Below, one piece after another: positions 54,677 to 63,069 of a DNA stretch of 64,000 bases. A program made the translations under genes and the position numbers. Each line of letters starts with the position of its first letter. The first letter of the stretch is position 1. This stretch comes from DATAOG01 sp963757395 (GTDB lineage Bacteria > Pseudomonadota > Alphaproteobacteria > Geminicoccales > Geminicoccaceae): NCBI GenBank assembly GCA_963757395.1, contig CAVWRK010000012.1:1-64000 (forward strand), given 5' to 3'. The notes under the pieces are model-generated. The model was not told the origin of the DNA. It saw only the letters and a program-made list of their open reading frames with translations, and ran no database searches.

Positions 54677-56815
54677 TCATTCGGCGAAGGCAAAGTCGGC
54701 CTTGGTGAGGCTGACGTGGTGGTCGAGCTGGATCTGCATCTCGGCGCCCGACTTGCCGGCGGTGTTGACCTCGACGACGGTGTGATCGCCCTCGAAGAAG
54801 GCCCGGACCTGACCCGCGGCGGTAAAGTGCTTGGAGCCGATGAAGCTCAGGGTCTGCATGCCGGGCTTGCCGACATCGGCGTCGACCGCAACGACGAGCC
54901 GGTCGCCCTCGTTGTGGTGAAAGTCGTGGATGACGTCGCGGGTCGCCGCCGTCTTGCCGCTCTCCGTCGTCTTCAGGAACCCGAACCGGTCGGCGCCCGT
55001 GCCGCCGGTGAGCTCGTCGCGGCCGAGCCCGCCGGACAGGAAGTCGTTGTTGGCGCCGCCGGTCAGCTTGTCACGGCCGAGGCCGCCGGCCAGGAAGTCG
55101 TTGCCGGCGCCGCCAGACAGAAAGTTGGCGCCGCGACCGCCCAGCAGCTGGTCGCCCAGCGCCGAGCCGATGATGTTTTCGAAGCCTGTGATCGTGTCGC
55201 CCTCGGCATCGCCGCCGCTGCCCTGGCCAGTGGCGAGGTCCACCGAGACGCCCGCGGCCGATCCCCGGTAGTCGAGCGTGTCGACGCCGGGACCGCCGAA
55301 GAGCTGGTCGGCCCCGGCACCGCCCGCGACGACGTCGTTGCCGGCGGCGCCGACGATGAAGTCGCCGCCTGCGCCCCCGGACAGGCGGTTGGCGCCGGCA
55401 TCGCCGATCAGCGTATCGTTCTGCGCCGAGCCGATGATGTTCTCGAAGCCCGTGATCGTGTCGCCCTCGGCATCGCCGCCCGAGACCCGGCCGCCAGGGA
55501 CAAGATTCACGGACACGCCCTGCGCCGATGCGCTGTAGTCGAGCGTATCGACGCCGTCGCCGCCTTCGAGATGGTCGGCCCCGGCGCCGCCCGCAATCGT
55601 GTCGTCGCCGTCATTGCCGGAGATGATGTCTTCGCCGGCATTGCCACTGATCGTGTCGTTGCCACCGAGACCGAAGAGGCCATTGGCGCCGGCGTCACCA
55701 CGGATCAGATCGGCGAATTCCGTGCCGGCGACGTTCTCGATGCTGGTGTAGCTGTCGCCGGTGGCCTCGCCTGCAAAGCCGATGCCGTTGAGATCGACCC
55801 CGACCCCCTGGCGCGAGTCTTCGTAACTCGCGGTGTCGCTGCCAGTGCCGCCGTCGAGCTGGTCGGCCCCGCGGCCGCCGAAGAGTCTGTCGTCGCCGGC
55901 GCCGCCAAGGAGCACGTCGTTGCCGGCGCCGCCACTGATGGCGTCATCGCCGTCGTCGCCCGAGAGGATGTTGGCGCCGGCGTCGCCCAGCAGCTGGTCG
56001 CCCAGCGCGGAGCCGATCACGTTCTCGAAGCCCTGGAACCTGTCGCCCTCGGCGTCGCCGTAGGCGCCCGAGCCGGTGGCGAGGTTCACGGCGACACCCT
56101 CCGCCGACGCGCCGTAGTCGAGCGTGTCCCTGCCGGCGCCGCCGTCGAGCAGGTCGGCCCCGGCGCCGCCGGCAATGAAGTCGTTGCCGTCGTTGCCGCT
56201 GATCGAGTCGTTGCCAGCGCCACCGTACAGGGAGTTGGCGCCGGCGTCGCCACGGATCTGGTCGGCGAAATCCGAGCCGGTGACGTCCTCGATACTGGTG
56301 TAGCGGTCGCCGGCGGCTTCGCCGGCGAAGCCCACCCCGGTGCCGAGATCGACCCCGACGCCCTCTTGCGAGCCGTAGTACGCGGTATCGGTGCCGTTGC
56401 CGCCGTCGAGTTGGTCGGCGCCGAGGCCGCCGATGAGCACATCGTCGCCGTCGCCGCCGAGGAGCACGTCGTTGCCGCCCAGCCCATCGAGGACGTCGTT
56501 GCCACCGTTGCCACGCAGGACGTTGGCGCCGTTGTCGCCGCCGAGGCTGTCAACGAAGTCCGTGCCGCTGACGTTCTCGATGCTCAGATAGGTGTCGCCT
56601 TCTGCGTCGCCGAGCAGGCCTTCGTATCCCAGGTAAACGATCACGCCATGCGCCGAGAGGTCGTAGCGGGCGGTGTCGATGCCGGCGCCGCCGTCGAGCA
56701 GGTCGGCACCCTTGCCGCCCGTGAGCTGGTCGTCGCCGGCCAGGCCCGCCAGCGCGTCGTTGCCGTCGGTCCCGACCAGATTGTCGTTGCCGGGCGTGCC
56801 GAAGATCGTGCCCAT
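54677..56815 (-). CDS. RTX Ca-binding secreted protein 4
   Basis: 712 residues, intact. N-terminus MGTIFGTPGNDNLVGTDGND nearly identical to RTX2, suggesting duplication of that pair. Seven or so repeat modules each pair nonapeptides (GGAGNDVLLGGAGDDRLFGG) with a DTLDYGASAEGVAVNLATG-type linker. A doubled GGLGRDxLTGGxxNDFLSGG segment precedes the C-terminal module (ATRDVIHDFHHNEGDRLVV, DHHVSLTKADFAFAE). No enzymatic domain. Confidence 0.9.
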   Translation of the reverse strand: MGTIFGTPGNDNLVGTDGNDALAGLAGDDQLTGGKGADLLDGGAGIDTARYDLSAHGVIVYLGYEGLLGDAEGDTYLSIENVSGTDFVDSLGGDNGANVLRGNGGNDVLDGLGGNDVLLGGDGDDVLIGGLGADQLDGGNGTDTAYYGSQEGVGVDLGTGVGFAGEAAGDRYTSIEDVTGSDFADQIRGDAGANSLYGGAGNDSISGNDGNDFIAGGAGADLLDGGAGRDTLDYGASAEGVAVNLATGSGAYGDAEGDRFQGFENVIGSALGDQLLGDAGANILSGDDGDDAISGGAGNDVLLGGAGDDRLFGGRGADQLDGGTGSDTASYEDSRQGVGVDLNGIGFAGEATGDSYTSIENVAGTEFADLIRGDAGANGLFGLGGNDTISGNAGEDIISGNDGDDTIAGGAGADHLEGGDGVDTLDYSASAQGVSVNLVPGGRVSGGDAEGDTITGFENIIGSAQNDTLIGDAGANRLSGGAGGDFIVGAAGNDVVAGGAGADQLFGGPGVDTLDYRGSAAGVSVDLATGQGSGGDAEGDTITGFENIIGSALGDQLLGGRGANFLSGGAGNDFLAGGLGRDKLTGGANNDFLSGGLGRDELTGGTGADRFGFLKTTESGKTAATRDVIHDFHHNEGDRLVVAVDADVGKPGMQTLSFIGSKHFTAAGQVRAFFEGDHTVVEVNTAGKSGAEMQIQLDHHVSLTKADFAFAE

Positions 56816-56933
56816 GAGAAATACTCCTGTGCGTGGGGCGAGCCTTGGGCTCGTCCAGCGAGGGTTCGGGTTGCCGCCGTCGGGGCCGGCAGCGGTCGGG
56901 ATCAGGCCGGCCAGCGCCCGGCGCCGCGGTCGT

Positions 56934-58446
56934 TCAGTCGGCGAAGGCGAAGTCGCCCTTGCCGAGGTTGACGTGGTGGTCGAGCTGGATCTGCATCTCG
57001 GCGCCCGACTTGCCGGCGGTGTTGACCTCGACGACGGTGTGATCGCCCTCGAAGAAGAAGCGCACCTGGCCAGGCGCGGTGAACCCCTTGGAGCCTATGA
57101 AGCTCAGGGTCTGCATGCCGGGCTTGTCGGCATTGGCGTCGATCGCGAGGACGAGCCGGTCGCCCTCGCCGTGGTTGAAGTCGTGGATCACGTCGCGGGT
57201 CGCGGCCGTCTTGCCGCTCTCGGTCGTCCTGATGAACTCGAACCGATCGGCGTCCGCGCCGCCGGTCAGCTCGTCGCGACCGAGGCCGCCGACCAGTTCG
57301 TCGCGACCGAGCCCGCCGGACAGGCTGTCGCCGCCGGCGCCGCCGGACAGCGCGTTGGCGCCGGCATTGCCGCGCAGGGTGTCGCCCGACCCCGAGCCGA
57401 TGACGTTCTCGAAATCGATGATCGTGTCGCCTTGGGCATCGCCCCCGGAGCCCAGGCCGGTGAGGAGGTCGACGACGACGCCCGCGGCGGACCCGCGGTA
57501 GTCGACCGTGTCGACGCCGGGACCGCCATACATCTGGTCGGCCCCGGCGCCGCCCGCGACCACGTCGTCGCCGGCGCCGCCGACGATGAAGTCGTTGCCG
57601 GCACCTCCGGACAGGCGGTTGGCGCCGCCGTCGCCGATCAGCGCATCGGCTTGCGCCGAGCCGATGATGTTCTCGAAGCCCGTGATCGTGTCGCCCTGGG
57701 CATCGCCGCCCGAGACCTGGCCGCCGGGGGCGAGATTCACGAACACGCCGTCCGCGGACGCGCTGTAGTCGAGCGTATCAATGCCGTCGCCGCCGTCGAG
57801 ACGGTCGGCGCCGGCGCCGCCGCTGATCGAGTTCGTTACCATAACTACCGTAGAGGCCATTGGCGCCGGCGTCGCCACGGATCACGTCGTTGTAGGCCGA
57901 GCCGACGACGTCCTCGATGCTGGTGTAGCTGTCGCCGTTGGCCTCGCCGGCGAAGCCCGCGCGGGCGCCGAGATCGACCCCGACGGCCTGGTGCGCGAAG
58001 TCGTAGCGCGCGGTGTCCCTGCCGGCGCCGCCATCGAGCTGGTCGGCCCCGAGGCCGCCGTCGAGTTGGTCGTCGCCAGTCCCGCCCAAGAGCACGTCGT
58101 TGCCGCCGTACCCGATGAGCGCGTCGGCGCCGTCGTTGCCGCTCAGGACGTTGGCACCGTCGTCGCCGACGATGTAGTCGCCGAAGGCCGAGCCGCTTAT
58201 GTTCTCGATGCTGGCGTAGCTGTCGCCCGAGGCGTCGCCGCCCAGACCCCGGCGGTGCAGCAGGTCGACGGCCACGCCGTCGGCCGCGGTGTCGTAGAGC
58301 GCGGTGTCGATGCCGGCGCCGCCGTCGAGCACGTCGGCGCCCTTGCCGCCGGTGAGCCGGTCGTCGCCGGCCAGCCCCCGCAGCACGTCGTTGTCGTCGG
58401 TACCGACCAGAATGTCGGCGCCGCCGGTACCGATTTTCATGACCAT
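56934..58446 (-). pseudogene. RTX Ca-binding secreted protein 5, one frameshift
   Basis: About 504 residues when restored. N-terminus MVMKIGTGGADILVGTDDND, close to RTX1. One extra A near 57832, in the GLYGSYGN-DSISGGAGADR segment, breaks the frame. Downstream it reads DRLDGGDGIDTLDYSASADG to the C-terminal module ending DHHVNLGKGDFAFAD. First gene after the palindrome at 58637, so probably the promoter-proximal gene of a four-gene unit. Confidence 0.85.
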
Positions 58447-58636
58447 GGCAAGCCTCCATCAATCTGCGGCGCGCCGGCGCGCCACGCGGGTGTCTGTGGC
58501 AAAAAGGGCAGCAAAGACGGCCCAGTCTTTTCTTCCAGATACTCTTGGTCCAGCGCACGAATTCTTCGGCGCATGGTGGACAGGGTCGATATTGGGGACG
58601 AAAGATTTCGGTGCGATTTCAGCAAAGAGAAATCAG

Positions 58637-58650
58637 GTTACGCCTGTAAC
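58637..58650 (-). promoter_or_regulatory. GTTAC-N4-GTAAC palindrome upstream of RTX5
   Basis: GTTACGCCTGTAAC, 191 bp from the RTX5 ATG, in the conserved block at about 58530-58680. One arm base differs from the perfect RTX1 site. Confidence 0.7.
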
Positions 58651-58778
58651 AGTGAATGCGGGGCACGATCACTTGCCGAGGTGGCGGTCGAGTTCCAAGG
58701 ATCGGAAATCCCGTGAGCGACCGCGTGACGATCCGCTCGGGGGCGACCCGTCGGACCGGCGATGGCCGGATCGGAGCC

Positions 58779-58811
58779 GGGCGCGGGCAGAAGTCGCCTG
58801 CCCGGCGCCCT
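58779..58811 (-). repeat. GC-rich hairpin after RTX6
   Basis: GGGCGCGGGCAG and CTGCCCGGCGCCC around AAGTCGC, 15 bp beyond the RTX6 stop; the same structure as after RTX3. Confidence 0.5.
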
Positions 58812-58825
58812 GCGCCGCGGGTCGT

Positions 58826-60343
58826 TCAGTCGCTGAAGTTGAAGTCGGCCTTGGTGAGGTGGACGTGGTGGTCGAGCTGGATCTGCATCTCGGCGCCCGC
58901 GTGGCCGGTGGTGTTGACCGCGATCACGGTGTGATCGCCCTCGAAGAAGGCGCGCACCTGGCCCTCGGCGGTGAAGGCCTTGCGGCCGATGAAGGTCAGG
59001 TCCTGCTTGCCGCCATGGCTCGTGGAGCCGTCGATCTGGCCGAAGTCGATGAGGTCGTGGTCGGCGTGGTGGAAGTCGTGGATCACGTCGCGGGTCGCCG
59101 CCGTCCTGCCGCTCTCCGCCGTGGTGTCGAACCTGAAATGGTCGGCGCCCTTGCCGCCGGTCAGCTGGTCGCGGCCGAGACCACCGAACAGGAAGTCGTC
59201 GCCGGCGCCGCCCCGCAAGCCGTTGGCGCCGCCATCGCCCCGCAGGCTGTCGCCTTGCGCCGAGCCGATGACGTTCTCGAAGCCGTCGAAGGTGTCCTGG
59301 TCGGAGTTCGCGCCGGTGGCGAGATCCACGGAGACGGCCCCGGCGGACAAGCGGTAGTCGAGCGTGTCGATGCCGTCACCACCATGGAGGCTGTCAGCCC
59401 CGGCATCACCCGCGATCACGTCGTTGCCGCCGAAGCCGAAGAGGCTGTCGTTGCCGAGGCCGCCGACCAGACGGTTGGCGCCGTCGTCGCCGACCAGCGT
59501 ATTCTTGATGGTGACCGAGCCGATGACGTTCTCGAAGCCGTCGATCGTGTCGCCTTCCGCATCGCCGTTGAAGGCCTGGCCGGTGCCCAGATTCACGAAG
59601 ACGCCGCTCAAATTCGCGCTGTAGTCGAGCGTGTCGACGCCATCACCGCCGAAGAGCTGGTCGGCGCCGGCCCCCCCGGCGATCACGTCGTTACCGCCGG
59701 CGCCGACGATCAAGTCGTCGCCGCCGCCGCCGAAGAGGTTGTTTGCGCCGGCGTCGCCGACGAGCTTGTCGCCTTGCAACGAGCCGATCACATTCTCGAA
59801 GCCCGTGATCGTGTCGCCCTGGGCGTCGCCGCCGGACAGCTCACCGCCGGAGGCCTGGTCGCCGGCGAGGTTGACGGAGACGCCGCCGACGGACTGACCG
59901 TAGAAGAGCGTGTCGACGCCGGCGCCACCGTCGAGATGATCGGCGCCCGGCCCACCGCTGATCAGGTCATTGCCGGCATCGCCAAAGATGTTGTCGTTGC
60001 CGGCACCGCCCGAGAGCACGTCGTTGCCGGCACCACCGCGCAGCTCATTGGCGCCGGCGTCGCCACTGATCCGGTCGTCGAAGGCCGAGCCGGTGACGTT
60101 CTCGATGCTGGCGAAGGTGTCGCCCAAGGCGTCCCCGGAGAAGCCGTCGTTCTGGCCGAGATCGACCCCGACGGCCTCTGCTGCCGTGGAATAATTGGCC
60201 GTGTCGATGCCGCCGCCGCCGTCGAGCACGTCCGCGCCCTTGCCGCCCGTGAGCTGGTCGTCGCCGCCCAGCCCCTGCAGCGTGTCGTTGTCGTCGGTGC
60301 CGACCAGGGTGTCAGCGCCGTCGGTGCCGATTCTCGTAACCAT
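58826..60343 (-). CDS. RTX Ca-binding secreted protein 6
   Basis: 505 residues, intact. Begins MVTRIGTDGADTLVGTDDND, related to RTX1 and RTX5. Distinctive features are a longer linker (GDQASGGELSGGDAQGDTIT) and a C-terminal module with an altered loop (HHADHDLIDFGQIDGSTSH) but the same end (GAEMQIQLDHHVHL, TKADFNFSD). Probably transcribed on its own: a GTTACAGCTGTAAC palindrome lies 190 bp upstream and RTX5 has its own copy downstream. Confidence 0.9.
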   Translation of the reverse strand: MVTRIGTDGADTLVGTDDNDTLQGLGGDDQLTGGKGADVLDGGGGIDTANYSTAAEAVGVDLGQNDGFSGDALGDTFASIENVTGSAFDDRISGDAGANELRGGAGNDVLSGGAGNDNIFGDAGNDLISGGPGADHLDGGAGVDTLFYGQSVGGVSVNLAGDQASGGELSGGDAQGDTITGFENVIGSLQGDKLVGDAGANNLFGGGGDDLIVGAGGNDVIAGGAGADQLFGGDGVDTLDYSANLSGVFVNLGTGQAFNGDAEGDTIDGFENVIGSVTIKNTLVGDDGANRLVGGLGNDSLFGFGGNDVIAGDAGADSLHGGDGIDTLDYRLSAGAVSVDLATGANSDQDTFDGFENVIGSAQGDSLRGDGGANGLRGGAGDDFLFGGLGRDQLTGGKGADHFRFDTTAESGRTAATRDVIHDFHHADHDLIDFGQIDGSTSHGGKQDLTFIGRKAFTAEGQVRAFFEGDHTVIAVNTTGHAGAEMQIQLDHHVHLTKADFNFSD

Positions 60344-60532
60344 GGCAAGTCTCCATCAATCCGGTGCGCCGTCGCGCGGCGCGCGTGTCAGGGGAGCAAA
60401 AGGACCGGCGGGGGCGGCCCAGCTTTTTCTTCCTGTTTCTGTCGCTCCAGTGCCCCGAACCGGTCGGTGCGCGGTGACTGGGCGATATTCGGAGCGGAGG
60501 ATTTCGCTATGATTTCCGAAATGATGAATCGG

Positions 60533-60546
60533 GTTACAGCTGTAAC
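60533..60546 (-). promoter_or_regulatory. GTTACA-N2-TGTAAC palindrome upstream of RTX6
   Basis: GTTACAGCTGTAAC, fully self-complementary over all 14 bases, 190 bp from the RTX6 ATG, in a block (about 60425-60560) related to those of RTX1 and RTX5. Confidence 0.75.
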
Positions 60547-60796
60547 GGCGAACGCAGAGCGCCATCCGCTCGAGAGGTGGCGGTCAAGTCCCGAGGTCGG
60601 GAGTCCCGTGGATCACCGCACGACGATCCGCAGCCATGCGTATTGAGCCGGTTGCTCGGCATGGGTGCGCGGATTCGGACCTGGGAGCACGGGAGGGCGC
60701 AGTCTGCAGCGAGGCCATCGATACTTGATCGCCGGGGCGAAAAATGAGGCAGCGGCGCTCGGATCGCGCCGCTGCCTCGGGGCGTCGAAGAACCGC

Positions 60797-62416
60797 CTAT
60801 TCGCGATCGCTCGGATCGTTGAACAAGGGCCCGAGCGCGATGCTGCCATGGCCGAACTGCGGGAAGTCCGGGTCGGCGGGATTGCCCGGATCGAGATTGG
60901 AGGCGGTATCCGGCGGCGGGAACAGCACCAGCGACGCCAGAAAATCCAGCAGCTGGCGTTGCCCGGAGTCCGACAGGGCCGCGAAAGCATCGCGGGCCGC
61001 TTGGGCTTCGCCGCCGTGCCTGAGGATCACCTCGCGCAGGTTGACACTGCGACCATCGTGACCGTAGGGGGCCGTGGTTGCCACCCCCCAAAGCGCCTCC
61101 GTCATGAACTCGTACTGCAGCGTGCCGTCGAAGTTCCGCTCCCAGAAGTTCGGCCCGAGGTCGTGGCGCTTGAAGTCGGTGAAGATGCCGCGCACGAGGA
61201 AGCGATGTTTGGCCGGGCGCTGCAGCGGCGGCAGGGCCGGATCGTCGGAGACCGTGCGCAGCCGCGGGCGAGCGGTGGCGAACATGCCATTGAAGACGCC
61301 GCGCTCGGGGTCGTACTCGGTCGCGACGTCGGCGACCCGGCGATCCCGGTCGACCTGGTGGTTCGGCATATGGCACGAGGTGCAGCCGGTCGCCGCGAAG
61401 ACACGCCGTCCTTCTGCCGTCGCCGCCGGATCAGGCTCGTAGCGCCCCGGCCGGAAGTAGTTGAGGAGATAGAATTCCAGGTAGTCGACGAGCGCCGGAT
61501 CGATCTCGTCGCGGACCCCGTCGTGGTCGCTGTCCTGCTTGGGGCTCGAGACCGGCGGCGGCTTGAGATCGTCCTTGGCGCCGTCGAGGACCATGCCCGC
61601 AGGCGTTGCCACCCGCTCGCCCCGGCTGGCCGCCAGCAGATCGGGATCGGCTGCTTCCAGCCCCATCTCGGCGTTGAGCGCGCCGACCACGAACTGCCGG
61701 ATCGAGTACGCCGATCCCTCGGCAAAGAACGGCTTGACCCGAAGATCCGGGTCGATGCCAGAGATCTCGGAGCTGTCGATCGAGCCATCCGGATTGGCGG
61801 TCAGCCAGCCGTAGTCGATGTCCTTGCTGCGCAGCCGGGCGCGGACCGCCGCACCACCCCGCTCCGCCCGGTCGAGCGCCGCGTCGCGGATGGCGCGCAG
61901 GTTGCTGGTGATCTCGTCGGCCAGCATCTCCTGGAGCCCGAGGCCGAAGAGGTGCGGGGCATCGCGGCTGTCCGGGCGGGTGAAGACGTCGCCGCCGCTG
62001 CCGGCCGAGCCGCGCGGGCGGCCGTGACAGCCGGCGCAGCTGTCGGCCAGCCCGGCGACTCTGCTGGCGTCGAACAGGGTCGCGTCATCGCCGTCGCCGA
62101 TGTTGCCGGTGCCATCGTCGGTCCGCGGCCCGAGGCCCTCGGACAGGCTGAACTTGCGCTGGAAAAGTTGGCGGCCACGGGCGATCGCGCGAAACGGATC
62201 GCGCGCGATGATGAAGCGCGACGAATCCGGCGTGACGATGTCGCCGCGACCGTTGCCGATCTGCGCCTCCAGCGATTTCCGGATGCCCGCGCCGACGCCG
62301 TTCGGGGTGCGGGTCACGTCGCTCTCCTGAGCCCTCGCCTCGCCGCTCCAGACCAGCAATAGCACCACTAGCAAGAAGAACTGGCTCATATTGTTGCCGA
62401 CGGCAAATGGCCACAT
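60797..62416 (-). CDS. exported di-haem cytochrome c peroxidase-like oxidoreductase
   Basis: 539 residues from the ATG at 62414-62416 (GGAG nine bases upstream; a later ATG at 62389 lacks one). Signal peptide ends near SGEARAQ. Two haem c sites are seen: DSCAGCHGRPRG at about 127-131 and TGCTSCHMPNHQ at about 345-349. The C-terminal TTAPYGHDGRSVNLREVIL is typical of the di-haem oxidoreductase (DUF1111/MauG-CcP-like) group. It would act in the periplasm, reducing peroxides or oxidising a protein substrate. Its upstream region shares the RTX palindrome block, so it may be co-regulated with RTX secretion. Confidence 0.87.
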   Translation of the reverse strand: MWPFAVGNNMSQFFLLVVLLLVWSGEARAQESDVTRTPNGVGAGIRKSLEAQIGNGRGDIVTPDSSRFIIARDPFRAIARGRQLFQRKFSLSEGLGPRTDDGTGNIGDGDDATLFDASRVAGLADSCAGCHGRPRGSAGSGGDVFTRPDSRDAPHLFGLGLQEMLADEITSNLRAIRDAALDRAERGGAAVRARLRSKDIDYGWLTANPDGSIDSSEISGIDPDLRVKPFFAEGSAYSIRQFVVGALNAEMGLEAADPDLLAASRGERVATPAGMVLDGAKDDLKPPPVSSPKQDSDHDGVRDEIDPALVDYLEFYLLNYFRPGRYEPDPAATAEGRRVFAATGCTSCHMPNHQVDRDRRVADVATEYDPERGVFNGMFATARPRLRTVSDDPALPPLQRPAKHRFLVRGIFTDFKRHDLGPNFWERNFDGTLQYEFMTEALWGVATTAPYGHDGRSVNLREVILRHGGEAQAARDAFAALSDSGQRQLLDFLASLVLFPPPDTASNLDPGNPADPDFPQFGHGSIALGPLFNDPSDRE

Positions 62417-62476
62417 TGTACCAACTCCCTGTTCGAGGTCAGGCACTGGCAGCCGCCTAGCGATCCGCCCCAGGCT

Positions 62477-62881
62477 TTATCCCTGCTTCTCTTGGTCGAG
62501 CACCCCGAACTCATTCGGCGCGCGGTGCACAGGGTCGATATTGCAAGCGGAGAATTTCAGTACGATGTCAGGAAAGATGAATTGGGTTACACCTGTAACA
62601 GTGATTGGTCCGATTACCTGGAGAGGCCCCGATTTCCAGCCCTCGGGCAGCTTGCCGCGCCGCGCGGCGTACTCGGCGTAGCCGATGTGGGCGCGGGTCA
62701 GGCCGAGGTCGGCGAGGACGTGGTCGTCGAGCGCCCTCCACTCGCCGATGGTGCCGCGACTGCGGCGCTCGCACCTGGTCGATGTGATCAAGCGTCCGAT
62801 CGCCCGCACGACTCGCCAGAACCCGGCCAGGCCCTGACCGGCGGCTGGCCACGCTCGGGCTGCGATGGTTGAGCCCACCAT
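62477..62881 (-). CDS. DUF1127 (YjiS-like) small protein
   Basis: The ATG at 62879-62881 gives MVGSTIAARAWPAAGQG followed by RRSRGTIGEWRALDDHVLAD and LGLTRAHIGYAEYAARRGK, a DUF1127 domain that is widespread in alphaproteobacteria and linked to RNA binding and phosphate or stress regulation. The frame stays open for another 60 codons through the palindrome block of the di-haem gene, longer than typical family members (50-90 residues). The true end may be earlier if a frameshift is present near 62650. Confidence 0.7.
   Translation of the reverse strand: MVGSTIAARAWPAAGQGLAGFWRVVRAIGRLITSTRCERRSRGTIGEWRALDDHVLADLGLTRAHIGYAEYAARRGKLPEGWKSGPLQVIGPITVTGVTQFIFPDIVLKFSACNIDPVHRAPNEFGVLDQEKQG
62586..62599 (-). 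promoter_or_regulatory. GTTACA-N2-TGTAAC palindrome upstream of the di-haem enzyme
   Basis: GTTACACCTGTAAC, identical to the RTX1 site, 170 bp from the enzyme's ATG, in a conserved block at about 62480-62610 that overlaps the 3' end of the DUF1127 frame. Confidence 0.75.
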
Positions 62882-62997
62882 GCTCGTTCCTCCTTCTGAT
62901 CGAGGCGCGACCCTCACGCCGACGCGGTGCCGGGTCTTGCTGACCTACGATCTGGAGGAACGCCGTTGCACGGCGATTTCAGGAGGAGCGGAATCGG

Positions 62998-63011
62998 GTT
63001 ACATCTGAAAT
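62998..63011 (-). promoter_or_regulatory. weaker GTTACA-type half site upstream of the DUF1127 gene
   Basis: GTTACATCTGAAAT keeps one perfect arm. The preceding bases (CGATTTCAG, GGAATCGG) match the conserved block of the RTX promoters. It lies 117 bp upstream of the DUF1127 ATG. Confidence 0.45.
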
Positions 63012-63069
63012 CTGGCCGTCCGTTCGGCGCGGCCTTGCGGGCACCATCGAGGGAAGCACGCGTGGACGG

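Noticed and set aside
54512..56971. Plus-strand open frame of about 820 codons opposite RTX4, Val/Ala/Glu-repetitive
   Set aside because: Exact mirror of RTX repeat codons; no start context and no family. Similar shadows lie opposite every RTX gene.
51014..58446. Regularly spaced DNA repeats in the RTX region considered as a CRISPR or satellite array
   Set aside because: They are codon-level repeats of the RTX nonapeptides and linkers in frame with long genes.
60797..62416. Possible MauG-type enzyme of amine dehydrogenase maturation
   Set aside because: No mau genes nearby and the protein is longer with DUF1111-like features. A general di-haem peroxidase-like call is safer.
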